From positions 205,590 through 269,589 of the forward strand of contig CAWEAD010000012.1 of the NCBI GenBank assembly GCA_963807225.1: a stretch of 64,000 nucleotides of DNA. The letters are read 5' to 3'. The notes under the pieces were generated by a model. It saw nothing but the letters and a program-made list of their open reading frames with translations. It ran no database searches and was not told where the DNA came from. The stretch is from JAGVGT01 sp963807225 (GTDB lineage: Bacteria > Desulfobacterota > Desulfobulbia > Desulfobulbales > JAGXFP01). Of the stretch, positions 54,184 to 62,970 are shown one piece after another; within the stretch, counting starts at the first letter, position 1; every line of letters begins with the position of its first letter. The position numbers and the translations under genes are program-made.

Positions 54184-55891
54184 TCATTTCTCCCAAAAGC
54201 CCCTCTACGGTGAAGGGACGGCCATCGTATTTATTGATCCGGTATGGGCAATCGAAGCCGATTTCGGCTTTGAGCAGCCGGGCGAATTGGCCGGTGGCGT
54301 TATTTTCCACGCAGATTACCCGTCGAGCCCGATGCAGCAGTTTCGGATAGTCGAATTTCTCCGCCGGCGGAAAGGGGCAGACCTCGGAAAAATGGAGCAT
54401 GGCGATGGCCAGGCTGCCACCCAGTTCGGTGACGGCCTCCTTCATGACCCCGTAGGTGGAGCCGAAACCGACCAGCAGCACCTCCGGATCCGGGTGGCCT
54501 TCCAGGGTGGGTGGGTCGATCTCCTGGCGCAGAAGAGGGAGTTTATAGAATAATCTTTTGCGGATCATTTCGTTGCGGGTCTCAGCATCTTCAATAATAT
54601 GGCCGTCGCGATCATGTTCGTCGCTGTCGGCCACCACCAGATGCTTTGAGGCTCCGGGCACCGCCAGGGGGGAGATGCCCGAGCCGCTGGTAGCGTAACG
54701 CTGATAGGTTTCAAGTTTGGCCAGGGCCGGTCCTCGCAGGCGAATATCCTCGTACTGTAAACGTTCCCGGTCAAATTCCCGGTAGGTCCACTGGCTGTCG
54801 GCCAGATACTGGTCGGACTGAATAATTACCGGGATCTGGTATTTTTCCGCCAGATGGAAAGCCTTATTGGTCAGATAGAGGGCCTGCTCCGGGTTGCCGG
54901 GAGTGAATACCACCCGAGGAAATTCGCCGTGGCCGCCGTGCAGGACAAAGTTCAGATCGCCTTGTTCGGTGCGGGTCGGCAACCCGGTGGCCGGGCCGGG
55001 CCGTTGTACCTCGGCGATGACCAGCGGGGTTTCGGTCATCGCCGCCAGGGAGAGTCCCTCGGTCATCAAGGCGAAACCTCCGCCGGAAGTGGCGGTCATG
55101 GCCCGTACCCCGCCGAAGGAAGCACCGATGGCCATGTTGACGGCGGCGATCTCGTCCTCGGCCTGCTCGATCACCAAACCATGTTTTTCGGCCTGGCCCG
55201 CCAGGTAGATCATGATTCCGGTGGAAGGGGTCATGGGGTAGGCCGCGAAAAAGCGGCAGCCGCTATTCAAAGCGCCCAGGCCGATGGCTTGATTACCGTT
55301 GATCAACAGAAGCTTCCGGTCCGGTGGCCGGGATAAATAGTGGCTCTGGCGGTCGGGAAATTCACTCCCGACAAAATCATGCCCGGCCTGGGCGGCACTG
55401 ACATTGGTGGCGATGACCTCGTCGGTTTTTCGGTGAATGAATTCGCCGAAAAGTTCGCCCAAAGAGGCCGGGTCCAGGTTCAGCAAACCCAGAACCGCTC
55501 CCACCGCCACCGAATTGGCCATGATCGGGGCGATTTCCAGTTTCTCAGTAATCTCGGTAAAGGGCACCCGGAGAAATTCCCTTCCGGGCATCTCTCCTTC
55601 GCAGGTTTCGGGATCGTAGATCACTACTCCGCCGTCGGCCAGGCTGTGTCGGTGATGGTCGATGGTGGTCCGGTCCAGGGCGACCAGGATCTCGGCCCGC
55701 TCGCGCGAACCGCTGATCGGCCGGTCGGCCAGGCGGATCTGGTAGAAGTTGTGCCCACCCCTGATCCTGGACATGTAATCCTGGTGGGTAAAGACTTCAT
55801 AACCCTGGCGCGCCAGATAGCGGGCCAGGAGGCCGCCGATCAGTTGCAGCCCCTGGCCGGCTTGACCGCCGATGCGAATGGTCAAATCCAT
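54167..55891 (-). CDS. korA: 2-oxoacid:ferredoxin oxidoreductase, fused gamma-alpha subunit
   Basis: The 574 residues contain an N-terminal gamma domain (IRIGGQAGQGLQLIGGLLAR, MSRIRGGHNFYQI) fused to an alpha domain (LLINGNQAIGLGALNSGCRF, AAYPMTPSTGIM, QAEDEIAAVNMAIGASFGG, TATSGGGFALMTEG). Domain order matches KorA-type enzymes. No ferredoxin domain is included, so an external ferredoxin carries the electrons of oxidative decarboxylation or of the reductive reaction. Confidence 0.94.
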   Translation of the reverse strand: MDLTIRIGGQAGQGLQLIGGLLARYLARQGYEVFTHQDYMSRIRGGHNFYQIRLADRPISGSRERAEILVALDRTTIDHHRHSLADGGVVIYDPETCEGEMPGREFLRVPFTEITEKLEIAPIMANSVAVGAVLGLLNLDPASLGELFGEFIHRKTDEVIATNVSAAQAGHDFVGSEFPDRQSHYLSRPPDRKLLLINGNQAIGLGALNSGCRFFAAYPMTPSTGIMIYLAGQAEKHGLVIEQAEDEIAAVNMAIGASFGGVRAMTATSGGGFALMTEGLSLAAMTETPLVIAEVQRPGPATGLPTRTEQGDLNFVLHGGHGEFPRVVFTPGNPEQALYLTNKAFHLAEKYQIPVIIQSDQYLADSQWTYREFDRERLQYEDIRLRGPALAKLETYQRYATSGSGISPLAVPGASKHLVVADSDEHDRDGHIIEDAETRNEMIRKRLFYKLPLLRQEIDPPTLEGHPDPEVLLVGFGSTYGVMKEAVTELGGSLAIAMLHFSEVCPFPPAEKFDYPKLLHRARRVICVENNATGQFARLLKAEIGFDCPYRINKYDGRPFTVEGLLGEMNDHLG

Positions 55892-55987
55892 ATGAAGCTC
55901 CGCAGGCTTTGGCTTGATTGATGGACTATCTCCCGCCCGAGCCGCGCAAGTCGAACTCCGGTCGGCACTCTTTGGCCCGCGAGCGGA

Positions 55988-56284
55988 CTAACGCTTGACG
56001 TTCTTGTAGGTGGCGTAGAGATCGTGGACCCTTTGCCGCAGACTCTTGAGTTTTTTGGAATCCTGATCCGTCACCCAGCGTGGTTCGCTGATCGAGTAAA
56101 CCGACTTGGCCAGATCATCCAGCAGATCCTCGGTGAAGTCGCACCATTCATCGGTGCAGACTTTCTTTAAATCGGCCGCATCACCGACATTTTTTTCCAG
56201 CAGCTTCAGGGATTTATCCAGATTGGCCATAAATTCCCGGTGGCTGGTCAGAAACGATTCCATCATTTTAGTCTGCTTTTCCAT
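55988..56284 (-). CDS. Small helical protein of unknown function
   Basis: About 98 residues; ATG 56284 is preferred because GGAGG lies eight bases upstream (the upstream ATG at 56290 has it three bases away). The protein is predicted all-helical and charged (MESFLTSHREFMANLDKSLK, SKKLKSLRQRVHDLYATY) with two Cys (VCTDEWC). It lies between the ferritin-like gene and korA on the same strand and may share their transcript. I do not recognise a family. Confidence 0.7.
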   Translation of the reverse strand: MEKQTKMMESFLTSHREFMANLDKSLKLLEKNVGDAADLKKVCTDEWCDFTEDLLDDLAKSVYSISEPRWVTDQDSKKLKSLRQRVHDLYATYKNVKR

Positions 56285-56334
56285 GATCATTTACCTCCAT
56301 TTCATGTCGTTTGCCCGAAGTCTTCGGGTAGGCA

Positions 56335-56760
56335 TTATTTGCCCAGGGCTTGTTCCAAATCCATGGCGTGTTCCTGTTCGACGGCCAGGATGGTTCGCAG
56401 CTGCTGGGCCAGATGATAAAGGTCCAGCGCCTCGGCCTGTTTGATCCTGACGATATAACGGGTAATGGCGTCGTTTTCCCCGGCCAGGTCCTGCTGCAGC
56501 ATTTCGATGTTGTCGGCCGAGATCATCGCCGGTTCCATCTTGGCGGAGGGAACGCCGCCCAGATAGTCAATCTGATCGGCAATGATCACGGCATGCGCCA
56601 GCTCTTCCTGGGCGTGGATGATCAACTCCTTCTGAATGCTCTGATACATGGCGCCCTTAAGCACCGCCTGGTGCTGAGTGTATTGAATACAGGCGGTATA
56701 TTCCAGGCTCAGATCCCTGTTTAACAATTCGACCAGTTTCTTCTTGGTGATAGCTGCCAT
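56335..56760 (-). CDS. Ferritin-like diiron protein (bacterioferritin-type)
   Basis: The 141 residues form a four-helix bundle with diiron ligands in LSLEYTACIQYTQH (Glu), AQEELAHAVIIADQ (ExxH), DLAGENDAITRY (Glu) and VEQEHAMDLEQAL (ExxH). Such proteins store iron or detoxify peroxide; the nearby rubredoxin and anaerobic oxidoreductase fit oxygen defence. Start MAAITKKKLVELLNR follows a GGGCAAT region without a strong RBS. Confidence 0.88.
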   Translation of the reverse strand: MAAITKKKLVELLNRDLSLEYTACIQYTQHQAVLKGAMYQSIQKELIIHAQEELAHAVIIADQIDYLGGVPSAKMEPAMISADNIEMLQQDLAGENDAITRYIVRIKQAEALDLYHLAQQLRTILAVEQEHAMDLEQALGK

Positions 56761-57015
56761 ATTGCCCTCATTTGTTTATCAGTTTGCTCTCGGTAAGGGA
56801 GAACCGGTGGGCTCTCAATCATAGGGGAGCTCGTGATTCCCGCGCCATTTTTCGTTAAACCGAAGCTTATTTCAGTCTAGAAGTCTAGGTGAAGTAAAGT
56901 CAACCGACCCCTGAAAATTAAATTTTCGGCAGCCTTTGATGCTCATGATAGGATGAATCATGATGATGCAGGCCCAGGTGTTTCGCCTTACTACATCAAC
57001 ACTTTGGAGAAATCG

Positions 57016-58137
57016 ATGAAGGTAATCAGGATAGCATTTCTGGCGATCTGCTTAAGCATTTTTCCGGTCATCAACGGTTGCCGGGCCGGGGTGGATCTTG
57101 GTCTGATCGAATTGCCGCAAGGTTTTTCGATTAACCTCTACGCCGAGAACTTGCCCGGAGCCCGTTCCCTGGCGATGAGCCCAGCCGGAATCCTCTATGT
57201 CGGCACCCGGGACGAGGGCGTGGTCTACGCGGTGACAAACCCTGACGGCGACCAGAAGGCGGACCGGGTCATTATCCTGGCCCGGGGGCTGAATATGCCC
57301 AATGGCGTGGCCTGGCGCAATGGCGACCTGTATGTCGCGGAAGTCAACCGGATTTTGAAGTTTGCCGGGATCGAAAAGAACCTGGAGAACTCCGGCTCGC
57401 CTCAGGTGATTTATGATCGGTTACCAAGAGATACGCACCACGGCTGGAAGTTTATCCGCTTCGGCCCCGATGGCCTGCTCTATGTACCGGTGGGGGCACC
57501 CTGTAATATCTGTGATCCCGGGGATCCCTATGCCGCCATCCTGCGGCTTCGCCCGGACGGCGGCAACCTGGAAATTTTCGCGCGCGGAATCAGGAATACG
57601 GTAGGATTCGATTGGCAGCCCGGCACCGACAACCTTTGGTTTACCGATAACGGCCGGGACTGGCTCGGCGACGATCAGCCCTCGGACGAATTGAATGTAG
57701 CACCCCGGCCCGGAATGCATTTCGGATTTCCTTATCGTCATGCTAATGGGGTAATAGATCCCGAGTACGGCGACAAACTTCCTGCCGGACTGGTGGTCAC
57801 GCCGCCGGCATTGGATCTGGGAGCGCACGTGGCGCCGCTCGGTATGCGGTTCTATCAGGGTGAAATGTTTCCGGAGAAATATCGGGGCAGGATTTTCATC
57901 GCCGAGCATGGTTCATGGAACCGGAGCAGCAAAGTAGGCTACCGTTTGATCACCGTTACAGTCGACGGAACTCGCCCAATCCGTCAGGAAGTCTTCGCCC
58001 GGGGCTGGTTGCAGGGGCAACGGGCCTGGGGCCGCCCGGTGGATGTCCAAGTCGCTCCCGATGGCGCACTATTAATCTCAGACGACCGGGCCGGAGTCAT
58101 TTATCGGATCGCTTACTCAGCCGGTAAATCTAAATAA
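57016..58137 (+). CDS. PQQ-dependent sugar dehydrogenase-like lipoprotein
   Basis: About 373 residues from ATG 57016 (RBS GGAG); upstream in-frame sequence is not needed. A signal peptide with lipobox VINGC is followed by a beta-propeller of the glucose/sorbosone dehydrogenase family (GFSINLYAENLPGARSLAMS, NGVAWRNGDLYVAEVNRIL, HHGWKFIRFGPDGLLYVPVG, FAEHGSWNRSS-like IAEHGSWNRSSKVGYR, RPVDVQVAPDGALLISDD). It is presumably periplasmic; whether it binds PQQ or is a lactonase-like protein is not certain. Confidence 0.88.
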   Translation: MKVIRIAFLAICLSIFPVINGCRAGVDLGLIELPQGFSINLYAENLPGARSLAMSPAGILYVGTRDEGVVYAVTNPDGDQKADRVIILARGLNMPNGVAWRNGDLYVAEVNRILKFAGIEKNLENSGSPQVIYDRLPRDTHHGWKFIRFGPDGLLYVPVGAPCNICDPGDPYAAILRLRPDGGNLEIFARGIRNTVGFDWQPGTDNLWFTDNGRDWLGDDQPSDELNVAPRPGMHFGFPYRHANGVIDPEYGDKLPAGLVVTPPALDLGAHVAPLGMRFYQGEMFPEKYRGRIFIAEHGSWNRSSKVGYRLITVTVDGTRPIRQEVFARGWLQGQRAWGRPVDVQVAPDGALLISDDRAGVIYRIAYSAGKSK

Positions 58138-58199
58138 CTCTCCGGCCCGCGCCCTGCGTCACAATTTTCTTCGTCAACCGCGGTTGACGAGGTTGGCCA

Positions 58200-58559
58200 T
58201 TAGCAGCACTCTTCCAGCAGATAGCTTTTGCCGCCATCCAGAGTGACGAAGTTCACCCCGTCCAGCTTGGGCAGTCCGGCAATCTTCCAGGCTTTCTCCG
58301 GATTGATGAACTGTTCGTTCACGCACTCCCTGGGTTGCTTAATATTCTTGCAGACATAGTTTAAAATGGGAAAGGCATTGAACTTGTTATAGTATTCCCG
58401 CATGAAGCGGATGATTTCCACCTGCTCGTCGGTCAAATCCTCAACGCCTTCCTGCCTGGCCAAGGCCTTGGCTACTTCCTCGTTCCAGTCATCCTGGTTG
58501 GCCAGGTATCCTTCCTCGTCGGTTTTTACGGTTTTTCCCGCATAACTGAGAGTGGTCAT
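58200..58559 (-). CDS. DsrC/TusE-family protein with unusual C-terminus
   Basis: The 119 residues match the DsrC/TusE fold: GYLANQDDWNEEVAKALARQ, LTDEQVEIIRFMREYYNKF and AWKIAGLPK. In canonical DsrC the arm after AGLPKP ends GCV with one Cys and another ten residues before. Here AGLPKLDGVNFVTLDGG has no Cys at those positions and the chain continues to end LLEECC. Vicinal terminal Cys could still act as a persulfide carrier. It overlaps the next gene by four bases (ATGA). Confidence 0.88.
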   Translation of the reverse strand: MTTLSYAGKTVKTDEEGYLANQDDWNEEVAKALARQEGVEDLTDEQVEIIRFMREYYNKFNAFPILNYVCKNIKQPRECVNEQFINPEKAWKIAGLPKLDGVNFVTLDGGKSYLLEECC

Positions 58560-58825
58560 AGATTACCTCCCGCGGAACCGATTGCCTTGATGTTGTCGAC
58601 CAGCTGTTTGACCTGGATGCCCAGGGAGACACACTGTTTGCCCTCCAGGCACAAATCGGCTTCATCGGTTTCCAGATGGGTCTGCAGATGGTGATTGTCT
58701 TTGCGCAGATCTACCATCCAAGCCTTTTTTTGGTCATCATAAACGGCATCCACATTGATACCACAGGTGCCGATCTCCGGGTAAATGTCGGTGATTTTTT
58801 TGCATAATTCCTTGGCATTGATCAT
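58556..58825 (-). CDS. Cysteine-containing small protein, DsrC partner gene
   Basis: The 89 residues contain four Cys (ELCKKI, IGTCGIN, ADLCLEGKQCVSLG) and a mixed alpha/beta pattern; no family is recognised. RBS GGAGG precedes the ATG. It precedes and overlaps the DsrC-like gene, so the two are translated together and likely act together in sulfur transfer, an inference. Confidence 0.7.
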   Translation of the reverse strand: MINAKELCKKITDIYPEIGTCGINVDAVYDDQKKAWMVDLRKDNHHLQTHLETDEADLCLEGKQCVSLGIQVKQLVDNIKAIGSAGGNL

Positions 58826-59014
58826 ATGAGCCTCCTCGTTTTTTTTCTATCATCTAATTAATAAGGTTGTTATGTCAAACCGATAGTCAAGGCACCCTGG
58901 CGGAAATGGTCGTGAATAATCCGGGGCTGTTTTAATTTATCCCGTGGTCGAGTAAATTGGCAAACGATGAAGCGTAACATCTGCCAAGACCATAAAAAGG
59001 AGCGAAATCAGCCC

Positions 59015-59446
59015 ATGAAAAGACTTTCCCTATTGCTGGCTATTTTCCTGTCATTCGTGCTGGCCGATCCCGCCGGGGCCTGGTTCTGGGACAAAAATGA
59101 GGTCGAATCGCCGGCGGTCTCGCAAGAAGTCAGGACCGATGTCGGCCATAAGACCGGGGAGAAGGGGATCTTAGTCCGGATCAAGGAAGCCGGCCGGGAG
59201 CTCCGGGCCTACTTCAGGGGTACCGGCAAGGAGGTCAAGAAGAGCGCCAAGAAGGCCCCCGGTGAATTGAAGAAGGGCGCCAAGGAGGCTCGCCGGGACT
59301 TAAGGGAAGGCGGCCGGGAGCTCAAACAGGAAACCAAAGAGCTGCCGGGCCAGTTCAAGGAAGGGGCCAAGGATGTCGGACAGGGTTTCAAGCAGCTGGG
59401 CCGCGATATCAAAAAAGGCACCAAGAAGGCACTGGGGGATAAATAG
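59015..59446 (+). CDS. Exported Lys-rich protein with 11-residue repeats
   Basis: About 143 residues from ATG 59015 (RBS AAGGAG). A signal peptide (LSLLLAIFLSFVLADPAGA) is followed by WFWDKN and, from about residue 70, five or more 11-residue units such as GELKKGAKEAR, RDLREGGRELK, QETKELPGQFK, EGAKDVGQGFK and QLGRDIKKGTK. Such 11-mer spacing occurs in LEA and apolipoprotein-like amphipathic helices that bind membranes or protect proteins. The function here is unknown. Confidence 0.75.
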   Translation: MKRLSLLLAIFLSFVLADPAGAWFWDKNEVESPAVSQEVRTDVGHKTGEKGILVRIKEAGRELRAYFRGTGKEVKKSAKKAPGELKKGAKEARRDLREGGRELKQETKELPGQFKEGAKDVGQGFKQLGRDIKKGTKKALGDK

Positions 59447-59619
59447 CCCGGCAAAAAAACCGGAAGACCATGGGGCGGAGTGGTTGACGAGCCGGCAACC
59501 CGGCTCCGCTGAAAACGCCGCTGCTCAATTTCCTGTCTTCAGGTGCCGACCGAAAGCAAGTTGTTGCCGAACCCACGCCAACCGCTTCCCTTGCCCGATC
59601 TGCTTGAGAAGGTGACCTG

Positions 59620-59780
59620 GTGTCCCGTTCGGTTGGTCCTGCGTAGTAACTGCCGGACCTCGCGGCCCCTGGCTGCGTTGCCAAAAACTCAACATAGCGC
59701 TGCTATGCCTTCGTTTAAGCGCCTTGCCATGGACTACGATGCCTCGACAATTACTGAACACTACTTCCCAAACGGGACAC
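59620..59780. mobile_element. 161-bp MITE with 10-bp terminal inverted repeats
   Basis: GTGTCCCGTT (59620-59629) and AACGGGACAC (59771-59780) are perfect inverted ends of a 161-bp element that lacks a gene. A partial copy lies at 37880. The last base of the element is the first base (on the plus strand) of the permease stop codon. I see no clear target duplication. Confidence 0.85.
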
Positions 59781-61339
59781 TAGCCGATCAGGCCGGTCCT
59801 TTCCGATTCCCGGCCCCGATTGTAATAGTGCAGGGCGACCAGCAGCAGGGCACCGCCCAGGTAGGCCCAGGCGAATGCAGGGGCGACGCCAAAGCCGAAG
59901 CGGTTCTGCACCCCGGTCGGGGTCAGCTCATAGGCGTGGATGATCCCGAAAAATGAAAATACCGCCCCGGTCGCCACCCACAGGGCTGCCTTGATGAACT
60001 GCCGTTCGATCACCATGACCAGCATGGCCGAGAGGATCATGCAGGAGAGCATGAAGCCCTGGTTCAGGGCGATCATCCCGTAGATATAGAGGTCGCCGCC
60101 GAATTTCGGCGCCGTCTCGAACAGGGTGGCGCCGCTCTTGCGCAGGGTGGTCTCGATCAGCAGCAACCCCCAGGCGGCCAGGGCCGGGACCAGTCCAAGG
60201 GCCACCGCCACGCTGTGTTTCTTGGGCACCTCCTGGAAGGCCTGGGCGGTGATGATCAGCCCGATCCAGAGCAGGATGCCGATCATCGCCTCCATCGGCA
60301 CCACCTTGAGGACCAGGGTCACCCCGCCGATCAGGCAGAGCAGGGTGATCACCACCCCGTTCAACAGCGAATAACCCCAGCGCGCCCCCATGGCCTTCCA
60401 GCCCGGATGGCCGATATAGATCGTCGTCGGAAAGGGGTTGCCCAGGCAGGCGGCGAGGATGGAACCGCAGCCGTTGACCAGCAGGGAGGAGCGGGTGTCG
60501 AAGCGGTCGCCTGCCGCCTCGGCGCTTTCCAGGTTCTGCAACGAACCGATCAGGTTGAAGAGCGCCATCGGGAAGATCACCGAGAAGTACTTCCAGCCCT
60601 GGCCGTTGACCAGGAAGACCAGCATATCGGATATAGTCGATTGGGGCAGATGGACGGCGAAGTGGTAGCTCTCCTGCAGGGGCTGGAAATAAGGATAGCC
60701 GAAGAAGCGGAACAGCCAGCCCAGGGCCACCCCCAGGAGGACGGCGACGAAGCCGCCCGGCAGTCCCAGGGGCAGTTTGAGTTGGCCGCCATAGACCACG
60801 ATCACCAGCAAGGCCGGGACCAGGGCGATGGCCGGCAGGGCGAAAATCTGGAAGACGAAACCCATGGAGATAAAGGTGATGGCAATGCCGGCCAGCGACG
60901 AGAGCAGGGCGGCCCGCGGGGTATGCCTCCGGAGCCAGTCGCCGACGAAGGCCCCGGCGCATTCCAGCAGCCCGCTGATCAGGCAGGCGAAGAGCCCGGC
61001 CTGCCAGGCCAGGTTGGCATCCTTGGTTTCGAAATAGATCGGGGCGATGATCAGGAAGACGAAGGCGATCAGGCTGACGGTGTTGATCCCGTAGGGCAGG
61101 GCGGTAACATCGCGACGGCCGCTGGCGATGGCCAGTCGCCGGGCCTGCCAGGCATAGTAGGCATTGCCGAAGAAGATCGACAGCGCCGCCCCGGGCAGGA
61201 TCTTGCCGTAAACCAGATCGGCCGGCATCCCGCAGACATTGGTGCAGAGCACCGCGATCAGCATCAACTGCAGGAGGTTGTCGACGAACAACCCGAAAAA
61301 CCCGTCAATATCGCCACGCACAAACCAGCCGACTTTCAT
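59780..61339 (-). CDS. NCS2/xanthine-uracil-type permease
   Basis: The 519 residues have about twelve to fourteen hydrophobic helices with GINTVSLIAFVFLIIAPIY, AGIAITFISMGFVFQIF, QGWKYFSVIFPMALFNLIGS, GNPFPTTIYIGHPGWKAMGA and LLWIGLIITAQAFQEVP, the NCS2 uracil/purine permease pattern (AzgA-like branch). It would import a nucleobase by proton symport; which base is unknown. The TAG stop lies at the edge of the MITE, so the C-terminus may have been trimmed. RBS GAAAGGGA. Confidence 0.85.
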   Translation of the reverse strand: MKVGWFVRGDIDGFFGLFVDNLLQLMLIAVLCTNVCGMPADLVYGKILPGAALSIFFGNAYYAWQARRLAIASGRRDVTALPYGINTVSLIAFVFLIIAPIYFETKDANLAWQAGLFACLISGLLECAGAFVGDWLRRHTPRAALLSSLAGIAITFISMGFVFQIFALPAIALVPALLVIVVYGGQLKLPLGLPGGFVAVLLGVALGWLFRFFGYPYFQPLQESYHFAVHLPQSTISDMLVFLVNGQGWKYFSVIFPMALFNLIGSLQNLESAEAAGDRFDTRSSLLVNGCGSILAACLGNPFPTTIYIGHPGWKAMGARWGYSLLNGVVITLLCLIGGVTLVLKVVPMEAMIGILLWIGLIITAQAFQEVPKKHSVAVALGLVPALAAWGLLLIETTLRKSGATLFETAPKFGGDLYIYGMIALNQGFMLSCMILSAMLVMVIERQFIKAALWVATGAVFSFFGIIHAYELTPTGVQNRFGFGVAPAFAWAYLGGALLLVALHYYNRGRESERTGLIG

Positions 61340-61362
61340 GTTCTACATTCCCTTTCGCGCCG

Positions 61363-61383
61363 AAAAGGCCCGGTTGCCGGGCC
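61363..61383 (-). terminator. Stem-loop in the permease leader (attenuator candidate)
   Basis: On the minus strand GGCCCGG-CAA-CCGGGCC followed by TTTT lies between the promoter and the RBS, 24 bases before the ATG. Position suggests attenuation or RBS control. Confidence 0.5.
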
Positions 61384-61442
61384 GTGTGCAGGCGGCCGGT
61401 CGATTTATTTTATCGCCGCCCGTTTCGGACAGATCGCCCTAC

Positions 61443-61471
61443 ATATAAAGGACACTTCTCCCGGTCGTCAA
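61443..61471 (-). promoter_or_regulatory. Sigma-70-type promoter of the permease
   Basis: On the minus strand TTGACG (61471-61466), 17 bp, TTATAT (61448-61443). The leader between it and the ATG is about 100 nt. No other gene lies in 61340-61667. Confidence 0.6.
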
Positions 61472-61667
61472 GTGTTAGGCAACATTGCATGAGAAGGACT
61501 TCGTAGGACCGACAGCAAGGTTGAAAGAAATGTCGTGGATTCAGGGTAAAACTGGAACCATCGTTTTGCCTGATCAAGATTGCCCAGTTTATCTATTAGT
61601 TAAGAAGTACAAGAAGTGCTGCTGTAGATGAACTGGTTTGGGTAAGAAAGGCGTTTCCCTTGCCCGT

Positions 61668-62909
61668 TCAGTCCAAGGGGCTTTTGACCCCGACGATATT
61701 ACGCCCGGCCACATGGGTGTAGATCATCGTGGTCTTGACATCCTTGTGGCCCAGCAGGTCCTGGATGGTACGGATATCGTAACCGTTCTCCAGTAGGTGG
61801 GTGGCGAAGCTGTGCCTTAAGGCATGGAGGTTCGCGTGTTTGACTATGCCGGCCTTGCGCAGAGCCAAAAAATAATGCCGCCGAAGCCGGTCCGGGTGTG
61901 CGTGGTGGCGGCGGGTGACACCACTCCGTGGGTCGGTTGAGATCTTTTCCGCTGGAAAAACCCAGAACCAGCCCCAATCTTTGCCGGCGTTGGGATATTT
62001 TCGTTCAAGACTGTCAGGCAGGAAGACCCCGGGTAGATTGTCGCGACGATCACCCTCGTAGACCGACCGGATTTGCTCCAGATGGCTGCGCAAGGTTGAA
62101 AGCAGCCTGTTGGGCAACATGGTGAGCCGGTCCTTGTTGCCCTTACCGGCCCGAATGGTCAAGGTGTTTTGTTCTAAGTCGATGTCTTTAATCCGCAGTG
62201 TAAAACATTCCTTTGCCCTAAGGCCGCATCCGTACAGAAGTTGAACCATCAACAAGCTTGTTCCCTCCATACCGGAAAATATCCGGTGAACTTCCTCTTT
62301 GCTCAGAACAGTGGGCAGGCGCTTGCCTGGCTTTGCGCGGACAGCGTTGCCAATTTCTCCAATATCACGGCCAAGAACATTCCGGAAAAAGAAAACGATG
62401 GCGTTAAAGGCCTGATTCTGAGTGCTGGCCGCGACCTTTCTATTTATCGCCAGATGGCTCATGAAGTCCCGGACGTCTTCCTGGGTTAATTCATCCGGTG
62501 ATTTTGGTTTAATGAAACCATAAAACATGCGTAACCAGTGCATGTAACACTTCTCTGTTGCCTGTGCCATATGGCGAAGACGCAGAGTTCGCAGCATTTC
62601 CTCCCCCGAATTTTGCCATTGCTCCACGACATCTTTACTGCCAATTTGTGGTTTAAAAGGGCTTATGTGCTTCTGTTTGCAGAAGATGAATAGTCGGAGG
62701 GCCTCGTCAGCTTGGCTCACTTGCCAAGCCTCATAGTCTTTGGTCATATTATCAAGGAATGCCGCGACACTTTCATTGTCAATCGCCAGGTTCATGTCGG
62801 CAGGGAGTTTATGAAAGGCTGCGTACTTGCTGACCCATGCAACAAAATACGGCACCTTTTTGGCTGGGACCAACCCACGACCGAGCAGGAATGTTTTGAA
62901 TTCTTCCAT
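61668..62909 (-). CDS. intI: Integron integrase with N-terminal extension
   Basis: The 413 residues contain the tyrosine recombinase catalytic set: Arg in YGCGLRAKE, HALRHSFATHLL with His and Arg, LLGHKDVKTTM with His, and the nucleophile Tyr in MIYTHV. Between the first Arg and the HxxR box lies PNAGKDWGWFWVFPAEKI, the extra patch that marks integron integrases, and RRHHAHPDRLRR follows. The chain ends GVKSPLD. About 75 extra residues precede the normal start (the usual family length is near 320-340), forming a second SAM-like region. The cassette array lies on the other side of its start. Confidence 0.96.
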   Translation of the reverse strand: MEEFKTFLLGRGLVPAKKVPYFVAWVSKYAAFHKLPADMNLAIDNESVAAFLDNMTKDYEAWQVSQADEALRLFIFCKQKHISPFKPQIGSKDVVEQWQNSGEEMLRTLRLRHMAQATEKCYMHWLRMFYGFIKPKSPDELTQEDVRDFMSHLAINRKVAASTQNQAFNAIVFFFRNVLGRDIGEIGNAVRAKPGKRLPTVLSKEEVHRIFSGMEGTSLLMVQLLYGCGLRAKECFTLRIKDIDLEQNTLTIRAGKGNKDRLTMLPNRLLSTLRSHLEQIRSVYEGDRRDNLPGVFLPDSLERKYPNAGKDWGWFWVFPAEKISTDPRSGVTRRHHAHPDRLRRHYFLALRKAGIVKHANLHALRHSFATHLLENGYDIRTIQDLLGHKDVKTTMIYTHVAGRNIVGVKSPLD

Positions 62910-62952
62910 GGTAAAATGCGAATTAATGTGACGGATATTAATATAAGGGAAT

Positions 62953-62970
62953 TAACTCGCATGCGAGTTA
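62953..62970. promoter_or_regulatory. Perfect 18-bp palindrome upstream of intI
   Basis: TAACTCGCATGCGAGTTA lies 44-61 bases upstream of the intI start. It is a likely regulator site or part of attI. It does not look like a CTGT-N8-ACAG LexA box. Nearby AACCCTTacAAGGGTT (63026-63041) is a second small palindrome. Confidence 0.6.

Noticed and set aside
61473..61479. GTTAGGC, a match to the attC R' core, upstream of the permease
   Set aside because: No paired R'' or L sites; a seven-base match is expected by chance.
60215..61492. 425-codon plus-strand frame antisense to the permease
   Set aside because: The composition is low-complexity (Asp/Gln/Gly-rich), as expected for an antisense of a membrane protein.
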